Assembly: GCF_042433085.1 (NCBI RefSeq) | Contig: NZ_JBHLWA010000049.1 | Coordinates: 62,001-126,000, forward strand | Reading direction: 5' to 3' | From: Gallibacterium melopsittaci | GTDB taxonomy: Bacteria; Pseudomonadota; Gammaproteobacteria; Enterobacterales; Pasteurellaceae | DNA: 64,000 nt | Shown here: in pieces, positions 48,934 to 58,026 of the stretch | Layout of the letters: each line of letters opens with the position of its first letter | Position numbering within the stretch: the first letter of the stretch is position 1 | Notes under the pieces: generated by a model | Databases searched by the model: none | Told to the model about the DNA's origin: nothing | What the model saw: only the letters and a program-made list of their open reading frames with translations | Position numbers and translations under genes: made by a program

Positions 48934-49023
48934 GGGTTAATTCTCTAAAAACATCAACAATAAAAAATGTTTATAATTTATTGCAGATTTGTTATAAAAT
49001 GAATTATTTTTTAATTCCTAATT

Positions 49024-49341
49024 TTATAAAGACTGCTTTTCATAACTATAATGAACAGAAACTCGTCTATCTTTATCTATTTTTAGTTCCATTTTTCTCC
49101 AATCATTTTTCTCTTTCATTAAAAAATATAGCTGTTCGCATAAAGGTTCCGCAGCTTCTTTAAGTTCAGAAAATCTATTTGGTACATTATTTTTATTCTC
49201 TTTGATAAACCAACTAGAAAATGAACTCCAATTTTCTGATAATGAAAATTTATATTCTAAATAAGCCTCTAAATAGCCACCTTGGCAGTGATTATGTAAT
49301 AATTGTGTAATTTGACTAAGAATTTCTTGTTGTTGTTCCAT
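49024..49341 (-). CDS. Candidate immunity protein (DUF600/YezG-like)
   Basis: The 105-residue acidic protein has a helical N-terminus (EILSQITQLLHNHC) and a C-terminal pattern LYFLMKEKNDWRKMELKIDK then VSVHYSYEKQ. This resembles the end of DUF600 proteins such as B. subtilis YezG, the immunity partner of a nuclease toxin. It begins 2 bases after the stop of the nuclease toxin gene, the usual place of an immunity gene. The family call is from remembered pattern and is not firm. Its role as the toxin's antidote is inferred from context. Confidence 0.65.
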   Translation of the reverse strand: MEQQQEILSQITQLLHNHCQGGYLEAYLEYKFSLSENWSSFSSWFIKENKNNVPNRFSELKEAAEPLCEQLYFLMKEKNDWRKMELKIDKDRRVSVHYSYEKQSL

Positions 49342-49343
49342 TT

Positions 49344-50321
49344 TTAAACTCCACCTGGTTGATTTTTAAAAGTAACAATTGTTGGCTTTCCATCTATAAC
49401 ATAAGTAACTTCTAGTTTTGATGGTCTTTTTTCTGGTTGCTGAGGATCATCATAAATTAATTTAACAGTAACAGTTACATCTTTTCCCTCTTTTACCGCT
49501 TCACGTAACGTATTTTCAAGTTTTTTATATTCTCCACGATTAAAATTTTGATTTTGTGGAAAAAGATTACTATAGCTAGAATCTCCTCCAAGAGAATGTG
49601 CTTGAATATGTCCTCCCTCATCTCCATCAATCCCCTGGTTCCCAACCTCCTTTGTTTTTGCACTATCTTGTGATGTCCTCTCTTTCTCTGTTAATACTGG
49701 AGTAAACTCATATAAAATTACTCTTCCTTTCTCATCTGTTTCAATCTTATTACCATTAGATAGCTCATAAATTGTATTAGGCTCTACATTATCTAATTGT
49801 TTTTTATCATTTTCATTCTCCATATCTATTTTGATTGTTATTTTTTCTATCTTAGAAACTTCATTTTTATCAGTATCATTATCTTGAATATATACCAAAT
49901 ACTCATCTATTTTTGCAGTTAATTCATCTAGCAAAATATCTATATCCTTATCATCAAAAGGAGTTTTTTCATCTCTACCTTCAAAGCGAATCTTTTCATC
50001 TTTATCTTCACCCCAAGTAGGCATACATTTTTCACTCAGAACTGTTTCATACTTATCTCTTTGAATATATACCTTACCACTTTCCAAATACTCATCTAAT
50101 TTACCAATTTCTGCTAACTCCTTATCTTTTTTTGCAGTTAATTCATCTCTACCTTCATAACGAATCTTTTCATCTTTATCTTCACCCCAAGTGGGTATAC
50201 ATTTTTCTTCACTCAGAACTGTTTCATACTTATCTCTTTCATGAGAGGGAATATCCCTTTTATACGTTTCTTGATAAGTCTCAGCTATCTCTTTTTTAGG
50301 AGTATCCATTTTTTCAAACAT
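49344..50321 (-). CDS. Polymorphic-toxin-like effector with DNA/RNA non-specific endonuclease domain (Endonuclea_NS_2 type)
   Basis: The 325-residue protein has three parts. Residues ~1-160 are highly charged and contain a duplicated block (RDKYETVLSE, CIPTWGEDKDEKIR and EGRDE; copy two has CMPTWGEDKDEKIRFEGRDE). A linker follows (EPNTIYELSNGNKIETDEKG) of the kind preceding toxin domains in polymorphic toxins. The last ~100 residues hold DEGGHIQAHSLGGDSSYSN, LFPQNQNFNRGEYKKLE and a beta-rich end, the pattern of the HNH-like NS_2 nuclease with its catalytic His. No signal peptide, PAAR, LXG or two-partner domain is visible. The start at 50321 has AAGGTG 6 bases upstream. It follows a related truncated gene and the HerA ATPase gene. 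Confidence 0.8.
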   Translation of the reverse strand: MFEKMDTPKKEIAETYQETYKRDIPSHERDKYETVLSEEKCIPTWGEDKDEKIRYEGRDELTAKKDKELAEIGKLDEYLESGKVYIQRDKYETVLSEKCMPTWGEDKDEKIRFEGRDEKTPFDDKDIDILLDELTAKIDEYLVYIQDNDTDKNEVSKIEKITIKIDMENENDKKQLDNVEPNTIYELSNGNKIETDEKGRVILYEFTPVLTEKERTSQDSAKTKEVGNQGIDGDEGGHIQAHSLGGDSSYSNLFPQNQNFNRGEYKKLENTLREAVKEGKDVTVTVKLIYDDPQQPEKRPSKLEVTYVIDGKPTIVTFKNQPGGV

Positions 50322-50361
50322 AAAAATCACCTTAATTAACCTAATATTAATTTATATTTCC

Positions 50362-50550
50362 CTACTGTTTTATTATTCCACTAGAATCTGTTCTAAAAGA
50401 ATTTCCATTAGATAATATATAAGTTGTATTAGGTTCTAAATTTTTAGCTATATCTTCACCTTTTACTTTATCTAGATCGATAGAAATAACTTTATTTGGG
50501 AAATCTTGGCCTGTAATAAATTTTCTTATTTTTATTATTTCTTGCTTAAT
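50362..50550 (-). pseudogene. Orphan effector tail: linker without toxin domain, after an in-frame amber
   Basis: Directly after TAG 50551-50553 the same frame stays open for 62 codons to TAG 50362. It encodes IKQEIIKIRKFITGQDFPNK, then LEPNTTYILSNGNSFRTDSS. The latter matches the pre-toxin linker of the next gene (EPNTIYELSNGNKIETDEKG). No nuclease follows. It looks like the end of an effector whose toxin domain was lost. Confidence 0.65.
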
Positions 50551-51168
50551 CTATTTTATATCAGAAACAATATTTTCAAACTTCTCTCTGTTTTTGTTTA
50601 TATTTTCTGGAATAATTTCACCAGTAAAAGCCTTCTGCATTAAAGCCGCATTTTCATTTTTTATTGATTTTAGTTCAGAATATTTGCTATCTAGTTCAGA
50701 TTTTAATAAATCAATTCGTTTTTCTTTTTCATTGATTACATTCTCCATTTGAGTATATTCTTTTATACTTTTAAATTCTTGACGAATATCTTTCATTTCT
50801 TGAGAGAGGGTTTGCACCCTCTCAAATTTATTACTAGAAATTTCATTATATTTTTCTAACAATATCTCACCTGAAAGATATTTTACATAATCCTCACTCA
50901 CTTCTTTTTCAAGTTTTAATTTCTCTTCCTTTTTTTCCATAAAGGATTCTCGTAAGGAATATAATTTATCTTGGCGTTCTTCAACTGTGAGGCTGCCTAT
51001 TTTGATACTATCTTCAAACCAATCTTTTGTATCCTCATTCTTTCCTATTTTATCAGTTGGATTAAACACCTTTCCCCAAGGTGGAGTATCTTTTTCATAT
51101 ACTATTGGGTTAAAAGCATTTTTTATTTCCGAAGTAGAGTTTATTTTCTCTTTTTCTAAATTAAACAT
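50551..51168 (-). CDS. Coiled-coil effector N-terminal half, toxin domain missing
   Basis: The 205-residue protein is charged and mainly helical or coiled coil (EERQDKLYSLRESFMEKKEE, NEKEKRIDLLKSELDSKYSE). The N-terminus has YEKDTPPWGK then NPTDKIGKN, which resembles the PTWGEDKDEKI blocks of the neighbouring nuclease toxin. AGGAGAGG precedes ATG 51168, and the gene follows the HerA gene by 15 bases. It ends at an amber codon, and the frame continues with a pre-toxin linker, so this is probably a decayed effector or a stand-alone adaptor. No enzymatic motif is visible. Confidence 0.6.
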   Translation of the reverse strand: MFNLEKEKINSTSEIKNAFNPIVYEKDTPPWGKVFNPTDKIGKNEDTKDWFEDSIKIGSLTVEERQDKLYSLRESFMEKKEEKLKLEKEVSEDYVKYLSGEILLEKYNEISSNKFERVQTLSQEMKDIRQEFKSIKEYTQMENVINEKEKRIDLLKSELDSKYSELKSIKNENAALMQKAFTGEIIPENINKNREKFENIVSDIK

Positions 51169-51183
51169 TTCCCCTCTCCTTTT

Positions 51184-54100
51184 CTATAAATAGTTTAAAA
51201 CAGTGTTTCTCACTACATTTTCAATATTTTCAGAGGTTTTATCGATATTTTTATTAATATTATCATTAATAAATTCAATAAGATGATTAAACTCTTGTGT
51301 ACGAGCTTCATCTACTAATGAATTAATTTCTTGGAAACGCTCAGCTACACTTCTTTGTAAATCAAACATTTCTAGAAAAATCTTAAAGGTTAAATCTTGA
51401 TCTTCCCAAAATGGTAATTTACCTTTTAACTCAAAATATTGTAATAATTTATACAATCTCGCCATGTTCTTTGCTGAACTACAATAACGACTAACTCCAT
51501 TTTTCAATATTTCAATATCAAATGGTTCTGCTTTATTCATTTGTTTATAGAATAAGAAACGTGTTAGATGTTGATTAAAGATCTTTTTCTCTTCATCTCT
51601 ATCTGAAATATATTGATAAGGTTTTTCATCGCTAGCAAAATGCGCTATTTGACAAAGAATAGGCTCTAACCAATTATTTTGATAAACGACAGCAATACCT
51701 TTTGGAAGTTTTGCGATTTCTTCTAGTTGATCATCATTTACTCCCGCAGCTTTACCCACTAAACGACGATCAGTTTCATCAGGTAAACGCATAATAATTT
51801 TGGTATTCGTATTTCGAATTGCAGAAATATCCACCGCATTAGGTGATTGATCTGCAATAATAAAGCCTTCGCCATAAGTTCGCATTTCTGCGATAGCATT
51901 AGATAACATTTCAACAGATTTTCCTGCTACATTTGCACCTTCTGAGCTTTGTTCTGTTGAAGTACGTTTTAAAATATTGTGGGCTTCCTCTAATACAGTA
52001 ACGTGTTTCAATGGTTCATTCATTCCTGTCGCATTTGACATTCTATGCTCACTTAATCTCATTACTAGAATCCCCATAATAAGAGACTTCGTTTCTTGTG
52101 AACCAACTCGACTTAAATCAACAATAACGTTTTGATCAAAAAGAACACTATTATCAACTTCATCGGCATTAAAAATCTGCCCATTTAATCCATTTGTTAA
52201 AGATTTAATACGTGTTGCTAATGCTCCACTATAATTACTTTTCATTTCACTAGAATAGTCTGATTTTTCTATCACGATTTCTAATTGTTGTAATAAATCT
52301 ACAAAACTTGGAAAGCAATTAGGTGTTGTAGTCGTAGATGTCATTAAGTCCCAACCGCTCGCTTGATAAGCTGATAGCATTGCTTCTTTTAATACCGCAG
52401 GCATTGCAGCATACATTGGCCAACACACATTAAAAATTTCAATCAAACGATCAATATGCTCTAAAATATGTACTTCTGATGGAAAACGGAAAGGGTTAAT
52501 CTTTAATAATTTTGCTTGTTTAGGATTTGTGCCAAAAACAACAACATCGTCTTGATGACCAAATACATTCTTATATTCACCCTTAGCAGGCTCAATCACC
52601 ATAAATTTCACATTATTTTTATTCAGTTGGTTTAATAACTGATAAACAGTATTACTTTTACCTGAACCAGTTGAACCCGTAACGAAAATATGGCTAGACA
52701 AACTTTGTAAATCCAGATTTACAGTTTGTTCTTTCGGAGACCACAGATGGAAAATTTTCCCGAGTTCTACTTGAGCTTTATCTTGGCTACGTTTTGATCC
52801 TGCATCAACAACATCAACAAATTGTATTCGTCTGCCAAAAGCTCTTCCTTCTAAAACAGACACTGTGGATGTGGAACGACGAGGTAAGCCTAACTGGATC
52901 GCCATTTCTTTTCCTGATACTAAAACCGCAGGGGTAAAATATGGAATATCCACATTTGCGAAATTAGCTTCGACTCTCGGGTGAGAGAAGTTTTGTAACC
53001 AACTAAGCACTGCTTTAGATTTAGCTTTATCATTATCTTGTTTCCCACTCCAAGTTGTTATAGCAAACTCTTCACTACTGGAGCTATTTCCACGCATCAA
53101 ACCAAAAAAGATACTTGCTAAAGATTGTGATGAGGCAAGATCGGTACTAATAAAATAGGCTGCCGAATTCCACCCACCATAACGACGTGCTTCATCAATA
53201 CGTTCTAAATTATGATCGATTTTTTTCAATAGTTGCTCGATACTTTTATTAACCAATTCTAACGAATATTGTTTACTGGTGCCGATGGTTTTATTATGAT
53301 TTTCGCCTGTGGTGTAACCTCTGGTATTTGTTTCCGTGGTAGTTTTGCTTTCACCTTGGGTAAATGAAGTGCCACTCGTTTCAGTATTTGTTGTACCTTC
53401 TGTTGTTGTTACAGTTTCACTAACAGTTACAAAAGAAGCTCCTGTTGAAAAACCTAAGGAACTGCTGACACTTTTATTGATTGATGAGGAAGTACTTTTG
53501 TTGATACCTTTTGTTTCTGTTAAGCCTAGGCTTTCCCCTAAGGATTGGCTGATATTTTCACTAATACTCAATCCAACACTCTCACTTTCATTTTCACCAT
53601 AAGACAATGTTGTTTTTAATAATGGGGAAAGTTGGTTCGCAATACCTTCGTATCCTTGTTGGATAAGATCTAATTGGGCAGTATGTACTGGTTCTGCAAG
53701 GATAATCGCTTGATAAACTCTGCCTTCAGCTGCATCAATAAAATGCTCAATTCCTTGCATAAAATGTTCGCGTTCATCAATAGATAAAGAAGGAACACTG
53801 GTTACAGCTGTAATATGATTCTCGTTACTTTGCCCCATTTTATTTACAAAATCAGTAATCTCATTTCCATCTAAACGCTTTAACTGAGAACCTGGAAAAT
53901 GTCCATTGATGACTTCTTTTAATAAATTTTCTACCGCGATACCTTCTGACCTTGCAGAGCGCCCTTTTGCCCCAAGGTAAACTGTAGTCTCTTTTCCATC
54001 ACTATCTAATAGCAAAAAAACAGAATAGCCAACTGTACCTAATGTGGCATAAGTTGCTGTTAGACTTTCTAGCATCGATTGTTTATTTTCTAAAATAATC

Positions 54101-54255
54101 CGCTCCACTCGAAAGATACGAACATCTGTTACTAAATTAATTTTTTCAACAGCTTGTAATTCATTATTACTAAACTCTACTAAATAATGCTTATTTAATA
54201 ATTGATAACTACTTTCCAATGTTGCTAAAGCTTTTTTTACCATCACCTCTGCCAT
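51184..54255 (-). CDS. HerA/VirB4-type P-loop ATPase (DUF87) with Ser/Thr-rich insert
   Basis: The 1023-residue protein has an N-terminal ~210-residue domain that I do not recognise. A Ser/Thr/Glu-rich segment follows (about 215-320: ISENISQSLGESLGLTETKG, TTTEGTTNTETSGTSF). The RecA-like HerA fold then has Walker A HIFVTGSTGSGKSNTVYQLL (~528-537), VIEPAKGEYKNVFG, Walker B HVTVLEEAHNIL (~750-757) and IADQSPNAVDISAIRNTNTK. The C-terminal ~170 residues are helical. Such ATPases act as hexameric DNA or protein pumps. AGGAGG 6 bases before the ATG overlaps the stop of the preceding gene. It is the largest gene of the island and lies directly upstream of the effector genes. Confidence 0.85.
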   Translation of the reverse strand: MAEVMVKKALATLESSYQLLNKHYLVEFSNNELQAVEKINLVTDVRIFRVERIILENKQSMLESLTATYATLGTVGYSVFLLLDSDGKETTVYLGAKGRSARSEGIAVENLLKEVINGHFPGSQLKRLDGNEITDFVNKMGQSNENHITAVTSVPSLSIDEREHFMQGIEHFIDAAEGRVYQAIILAEPVHTAQLDLIQQGYEGIANQLSPLLKTTLSYGENESESVGLSISENISQSLGESLGLTETKGINKSTSSSINKSVSSSLGFSTGASFVTVSETVTTTEGTTNTETSGTSFTQGESKTTTETNTRGYTTGENHNKTIGTSKQYSLELVNKSIEQLLKKIDHNLERIDEARRYGGWNSAAYFISTDLASSQSLASIFFGLMRGNSSSSEEFAITTWSGKQDNDKAKSKAVLSWLQNFSHPRVEANFANVDIPYFTPAVLVSGKEMAIQLGLPRRSTSTVSVLEGRAFGRRIQFVDVVDAGSKRSQDKAQVELGKIFHLWSPKEQTVNLDLQSLSSHIFVTGSTGSGKSNTVYQLLNQLNKNNVKFMVIEPAKGEYKNVFGHQDDVVVFGTNPKQAKLLKINPFRFPSEVHILEHIDRLIEIFNVCWPMYAAMPAVLKEAMLSAYQASGWDLMTSTTTTPNCFPSFVDLLQQLEIVIEKSDYSSEMKSNYSGALATRIKSLTNGLNGQIFNADEVDNSVLFDQNVIVDLSRVGSQETKSLIMGILVMRLSEHRMSNATGMNEPLKHVTVLEEAHNILKRTSTEQSSEGANVAGKSVEMLSNAIAEMRTYGEGFIIADQSPNAVDISAIRNTNTKIIMRLPDETDRRLVGKAAGVNDDQLEEIAKLPKGIAVVYQNNWLEPILCQIAHFASDEKPYQYISDRDEEKKIFNQHLTRFLFYKQMNKAEPFDIEILKNGVSRYCSSAKNMARLYKLLQYFELKGKLPFWEDQDLTFKIFLEMFDLQRSVAERFQEINSLVDEARTQEFNHLIEFINDNINKNIDKTSENIENVVRNTVLNYL

Positions 54256-54264
54256 AAATACCTC

Positions 54265-55137
54265 CTACTTAACAATAAAAAATAATACAGCAATCGCCGC
54301 TAATACAGCACCACCAACAGCAAGCGCTTTTTTAATAAAATCATTATGCTGATCTGGTTGATATAAATGTTCTTTATTAGTTGATGCCCTATTTGTACTA
54401 AATTTAACTTGTGTATGATTTTCTGTTTTTGTCTCAGTAGATTTATTTTTAGGTTGAAAATCAGGGTGTCCACTTTTTATTAAACTTTCTCTAACATTTA
54501 ATAAATGAAGAATACGTTCTAAAGTAAAATTTCGATTTAAAAAGGTTTGTTGTTGAAAGAAATAATCTTTATTCCAAACACTTTCATCATGATTAATTGG
54601 ATCAATAAATGCATTTTGTTTACTTTCTTCAAATACCGCTTGATTTTTATGCCATACATAATAAATAGAACATAGCATTTCCTGAATAGAAAGATCTCTA
54701 TCATTTAAAACTATCATTAATGCAGAACGTATTTCCGAGATATTATTATTAGTTAATGCTTCTACTAAATAAGATACAGGTTTAAACCCTGTTAAATCGG
54801 GTTCTTGAAAAGATTTTTCTATATTTTTTTCTGTATTCATCACAGTCTCCTTATTTGGGGTTATTTTAAAGCGATAATCTGCATTTTGATCTTGTAAAAA
54901 CTGCTTTATTTCTAATAAATGTAAACATAGTTCATAACTAAAATTTAAATTAAGATATTCCGCTTTTTCAGTAAAATATTGATTATCCCAGCGATGTGCG
55001 GGGAGAAACTCCCCGATTCTGTTGCCATCAAATGGTTCAAAAAATGTATTATTTTCTTTTAAGCTATCTAGCTTTGATAACGTTTCTTTTGCTGGATATT
55101 GCTTATTTTTTATTTCAGAAATAAATTGTTCTTTCAT
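54265..55137 (-). CDS. C-terminally membrane-anchored protein with a duplicated domain
   Basis: The 290-residue protein holds two related ~85-residue blocks. The first has HRWDNQYFTEKAEYLNLNFS and CLHLLEIKQFL. The second has SVWNKDYFFQQQTFLNRNFT and ILHLLNVRESL. After a polar linker, a single hydrophobic helix (LAVGGAVLAAIAVLFFIV) ends the protein, as in tail-anchored proteins facing the cytoplasm. I do not recognise the family. It stands between the second dynamin-like GTPase (10 bases away) and the HerA ATPase (9 bases away). It may anchor one of them to the inner membrane, which is inference. Confidence 0.65.
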   Translation of the reverse strand: MKEQFISEIKNKQYPAKETLSKLDSLKENNTFFEPFDGNRIGEFLPAHRWDNQYFTEKAEYLNLNFSYELCLHLLEIKQFLQDQNADYRFKITPNKETVMNTEKNIEKSFQEPDLTGFKPVSYLVEALTNNNISEIRSALMIVLNDRDLSIQEMLCSIYYVWHKNQAVFEESKQNAFIDPINHDESVWNKDYFFQQQTFLNRNFTLERILHLLNVRESLIKSGHPDFQPKNKSTETKTENHTQVKFSTNRASTNKEHLYQPDQHNDFIKKALAVGGAVLAAIAVLFFIVK

Positions 55138-55147
55138 ATTCTATTCC

Positions 55148-57493
55148 TTATAACGCAATAGCTTGCGCAAGCTCTTCTTCAAATTTCTTAATGATTTCTA
55201 AATTAGCTTCCGATTCTTGAATCTTCTGTTCAATGGTTTCTTGATCTGCTAATTTTTTATTCATATCCTCTGCAATTTTACTTAGCTGTTTAGAAAATTC
55301 TTCCGCAGTAAAATTCGAAAAGATCTCAATTTGTTTTTCCGTATCTGATTGAATTTTATTTATAATATTCTCCATAGTATTAATAGCATTAGCTTTCAGT
55401 TTAACTTCCATTTTTTTCCAAACACTCTCTAAATCAACAGAGGTTTCAGTATATGACTCTTTAATATATTCTGTTTTCCACCAGCTAAGTGGGTTATACC
55501 ATTTAGCTAAAGAGCGCTCACCTATAATTCTCGTTTTTCGCTCTTCGATAATATCATCTTTATCTATTGTTAAAGGTATATCACTACTAATATTCGTCAT
55601 CATTACTTTTAAGCCTTCTAAAGTAGGTAATGGCAGCGGAATATCTTTAAAAAATTTCTCTAAATAATCTTGATAAATATGTTGTAATTTCTGTTTAGCT
55701 TGCTCTTGAGAATTTTCTACTATTTTTTCTGCGGAAATACTCATTGACCTCAATAGCTGTTGTAATGGTTGCTTAATTTCCTCTTCAATAACTTTTTCAA
55801 TAAATTTTTTAGCTTCGGATTCGGATTCGGATTCGGAAACAAATAATTTACCACTAACCTTAGAGCCTACTTTAGCAAAAAATTCAAATATATTAGAATC
55901 TAATTTATTTAGTTCTTTTATATGTTCTCCACGTCCCAAACTGTGCTTATTATTTTTAATTTCATCAAGTAATTGCTCTATTTCAGCTTTTACTTTTATT
56001 TTTAATCTCTCGCTAGAAGATAATTCTTCCAAAGCTAATTTTATATTAGCGATTTCCTCTTTATAATTCTTCAAATCTGTCATTAGCCTTTCTTTAGCAC
56101 TTGCTTGTTGAATCGCTTTTTTTAATGCTTCATATACTCTTGATACACGTTCTGGCATACTATATTTATCAATATAATTATCAATAACAGCTTCCACTGC
56201 AGGAATTCCTGTATGCAGTAATGCTTTATTTTCTTCTGCGGCTAATTTCTGCTTAATTGGTCTATTTAATGGCATATATTCAATAAAATTTAACCCTTTA
56301 TAGTTGGTTTCAGCATCATCTTGTGCCATATATTTCCAATCAGAAATTAATTTTCCTTCTTTTCTAGTTAGCTCAAAGTTGAATATTTCTTTTCTGAGTA
56401 ATAAGGCATTTAATGCTGTAATAGGATAAATTTGTGGAAATTCTATGCCAAAGCCATTAAGATATGTTCTACATTTTTCAACAATGTTTTCAATATTTTC
56501 GCCTTTCTCTTCATCAAACTGATCTGCCTTATTTAATAAAAATAAAAAGCGGTCTTTATTTTGTTTACTCGCACTGTTATTTATTGTTTCAGAGATCATT
56601 TCTAAGGTGTGCTTATCATCATTAGTCCCAATTTGCGTTGCATTTAATAAATAACAAATTAAAGGATTTTTAGTAGTGTCTTTGATTTTTTCTTCAGTTA
56701 CCGCTTTATGAGAATCATCTTGGCTATTATTTGGTCCTGGAGTATCACTTAAAATAAGATGAACATTATCTCTTTCTTTAATCCCTAATATATTCCCTTC
56801 TATTTCTAGCACTGCCGTATCAGGAGATTTCTCGGTATTATTCCAATTTTTTAAAACATCATTCGTTAAATTTTCTGACTCATCAGCAACGTTGCCGTCT
56901 GTAGTAATTCGTTTGCCTTTAAAAACGCCTTTCTGTAACGCTTTATTATCAGCAATTTGAGCAATAACTGCCGTAGTAGCTTCATTTGCCGCTGGTAATA
57001 GCTCTGAACCAAGTAACGCATTCAAAAAGGTTGATTTGCCTGCGGACATTGTTGCAGCAACATAAACATCAAAATCGTTACTAAACGCTTTTTTCAATTC
57101 ATTTTGTATATAATCTTTTTGCATCTCTTCAGAAAATAGATGGCTTTCCTGAGCTTTTTCTACAAAAGCTTTCATGTGATTTAAACGGTTGCTACTATCA
57201 GCTACTTCAATCCATTTTGATTGAATATTTAAATTATTCTTTTGATTAAAAAAGTCTATATCTGCTTGAACATCAATATAATCATTTTCTGTTCCTTTGA
57301 ATTCCACTTCGAACTCTATACCATTAAATAATTCTTCATAAACTTTCTGGAAAAATCCCTCTATCCAACGTTGTAACCGTTGATGAGTAAATTGAGAAAG
57401 AAATAATGTATCAATTTGTTCTAATTCATTGATACGAAATGTCGTAATAACAGTAAATGGATTGTGTTCAATATAAATTTTTTGCATAGCCAT
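55148..57493 (-). CDS. Dynamin-like GTPase (large)
   Basis: The 781-residue protein has a GTPase domain at about residues 150-430: G1 ATMSAGKSTFLNALLGSELL, G2 Thr in ANEATTAVIAQI, G3 SDTPGPNNSQDD and G4 LLNKADQFDEEKG. Long helical, coiled-coil regions precede and follow, as in bacterial dynamin-like proteins. The C-terminal half has a basic/aromatic patch (SLAKWYNPLSWWKTEYIKES) that could touch membrane. A (TTCGGA)4 run encodes Ser-Glu repeats around residue 555. It shares several motifs with the smaller GTPase encoded upstream. Paired dynamin-like proteins are known in the LeoA/LeoBC group, linked to toxin output and, as Eleos, to phage defence. Confidence 0.83.
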   Translation of the reverse strand: MAMQKIYIEHNPFTVITTFRINELEQIDTLFLSQFTHQRLQRWIEGFFQKVYEELFNGIEFEVEFKGTENDYIDVQADIDFFNQKNNLNIQSKWIEVADSSNRLNHMKAFVEKAQESHLFSEEMQKDYIQNELKKAFSNDFDVYVAATMSAGKSTFLNALLGSELLPAANEATTAVIAQIADNKALQKGVFKGKRITTDGNVADESENLTNDVLKNWNNTEKSPDTAVLEIEGNILGIKERDNVHLILSDTPGPNNSQDDSHKAVTEEKIKDTTKNPLICYLLNATQIGTNDDKHTLEMISETINNSASKQNKDRFLFLLNKADQFDEEKGENIENIVEKCRTYLNGFGIEFPQIYPITALNALLLRKEIFNFELTRKEGKLISDWKYMAQDDAETNYKGLNFIEYMPLNRPIKQKLAAEENKALLHTGIPAVEAVIDNYIDKYSMPERVSRVYEALKKAIQQASAKERLMTDLKNYKEEIANIKLALEELSSSERLKIKVKAEIEQLLDEIKNNKHSLGRGEHIKELNKLDSNIFEFFAKVGSKVSGKLFVSESESESEAKKFIEKVIEEEIKQPLQQLLRSMSISAEKIVENSQEQAKQKLQHIYQDYLEKFFKDIPLPLPTLEGLKVMMTNISSDIPLTIDKDDIIEERKTRIIGERSLAKWYNPLSWWKTEYIKESYTETSVDLESVWKKMEVKLKANAINTMENIINKIQSDTEKQIEIFSNFTAEEFSKQLSKIAEDMNKKLADQETIEQKIQESEANLEIIKKFEEELAQAIAL
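55814..55837 (-). repeat. Hexanucleotide run (TTCGGA)4 within the large GTPase gene
   Basis: Four perfect copies encode a Ser-Glu run. Change in copy number would keep the frame. Confidence 0.8.
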
Positions 57494-57526
57494 AATATGT
57501 TTTCCTTTTTGTTGAATAAAACTTTT

Positions 57527-57934
57527 CTATTTAAATAATCTTGATAATCTATCTAATACATTATTATGTACTTCTGGATTTTCTTTTCTCCATATTAAGT
57601 AATCTAATGGTTTTAATTCAGAATTAGTTGATTTTCCGAGTCTTAGAGAAAGAGAGCAAAGTTCAATACTGTTATAAACCAGTCCAGAAATATCAATAAA
57701 CATATCGTTATACTTTATCTGTTTTATAAAATCTAAACTCTCAATTAAATCATATAAAGCACTTACTTCACTATAAACTGAAAAATAATAACCAATCGCA
57801 GACAATACATTTATCCCTTCTGGAAGCTGCTTAATATTAATTTGTTTTTTCTCAATTAACTCTTCGATTAGCTCAACAAATAAAATAATAAAGTAATCTG
57901 CTTTAGTGATTGGTTTATTTAAACGTTCACACAC
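57527..57934 (-). CDS. C-terminal part of the small dynamin-like GTPase, out of frame
   Basis: From GTG 57934 this frame encodes 135 residues, mostly helical (CERLNKPITKADYFIILFVE ... LDRLSRLFK). No good RBS or ATG is present. The same frame is open for about 45 further codons upstream, overlapping the end of the GTPase gene, without any usual start. Adding one base to the A6 run of the GTPase gene (58042-58047) would join the two into a ~502-residue protein. I therefore read this as the separated C-terminal helical domain of that GTPase, not an independent gene. Confidence 0.6.
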   Translation of the reverse strand: MCERLNKPITKADYFIILFVELIEELIEKKQINIKQLPEGINVLSAIGYYFSVYSEVSALYDLIESLDFIKQIKYNDMFIDISGLVYNSIELCSLSLRLGKSTNSELKPLDYLIWRKENPEVHNNVLDRLSRLFK

Positions 57935-58026
57935 TTCTTCAATATCATCAGTTATCCATTTATCTAATGTATTAAATATTTTCTCGGCGAAAACAAATTC
58001 ATCTGATGATGAATTAAATAAATTTT

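Noticed and set aside
33200..50553. Two in-frame amber codons (33200-33202 and 50551-50553) as a sign that TAG is read as an amino acid
   Set aside because: Several intact genes here end naturally at TAG, including the nlpC-like, aldo-keto reductase, HerA and anchored-protein genes, so TAG works as a stop.
57527..57934. An independent 135-residue gene
   Set aside because: There is no ATG or RBS, and the open frame extends into the GTPase gene, so a frameshifted C-terminus explains it better.
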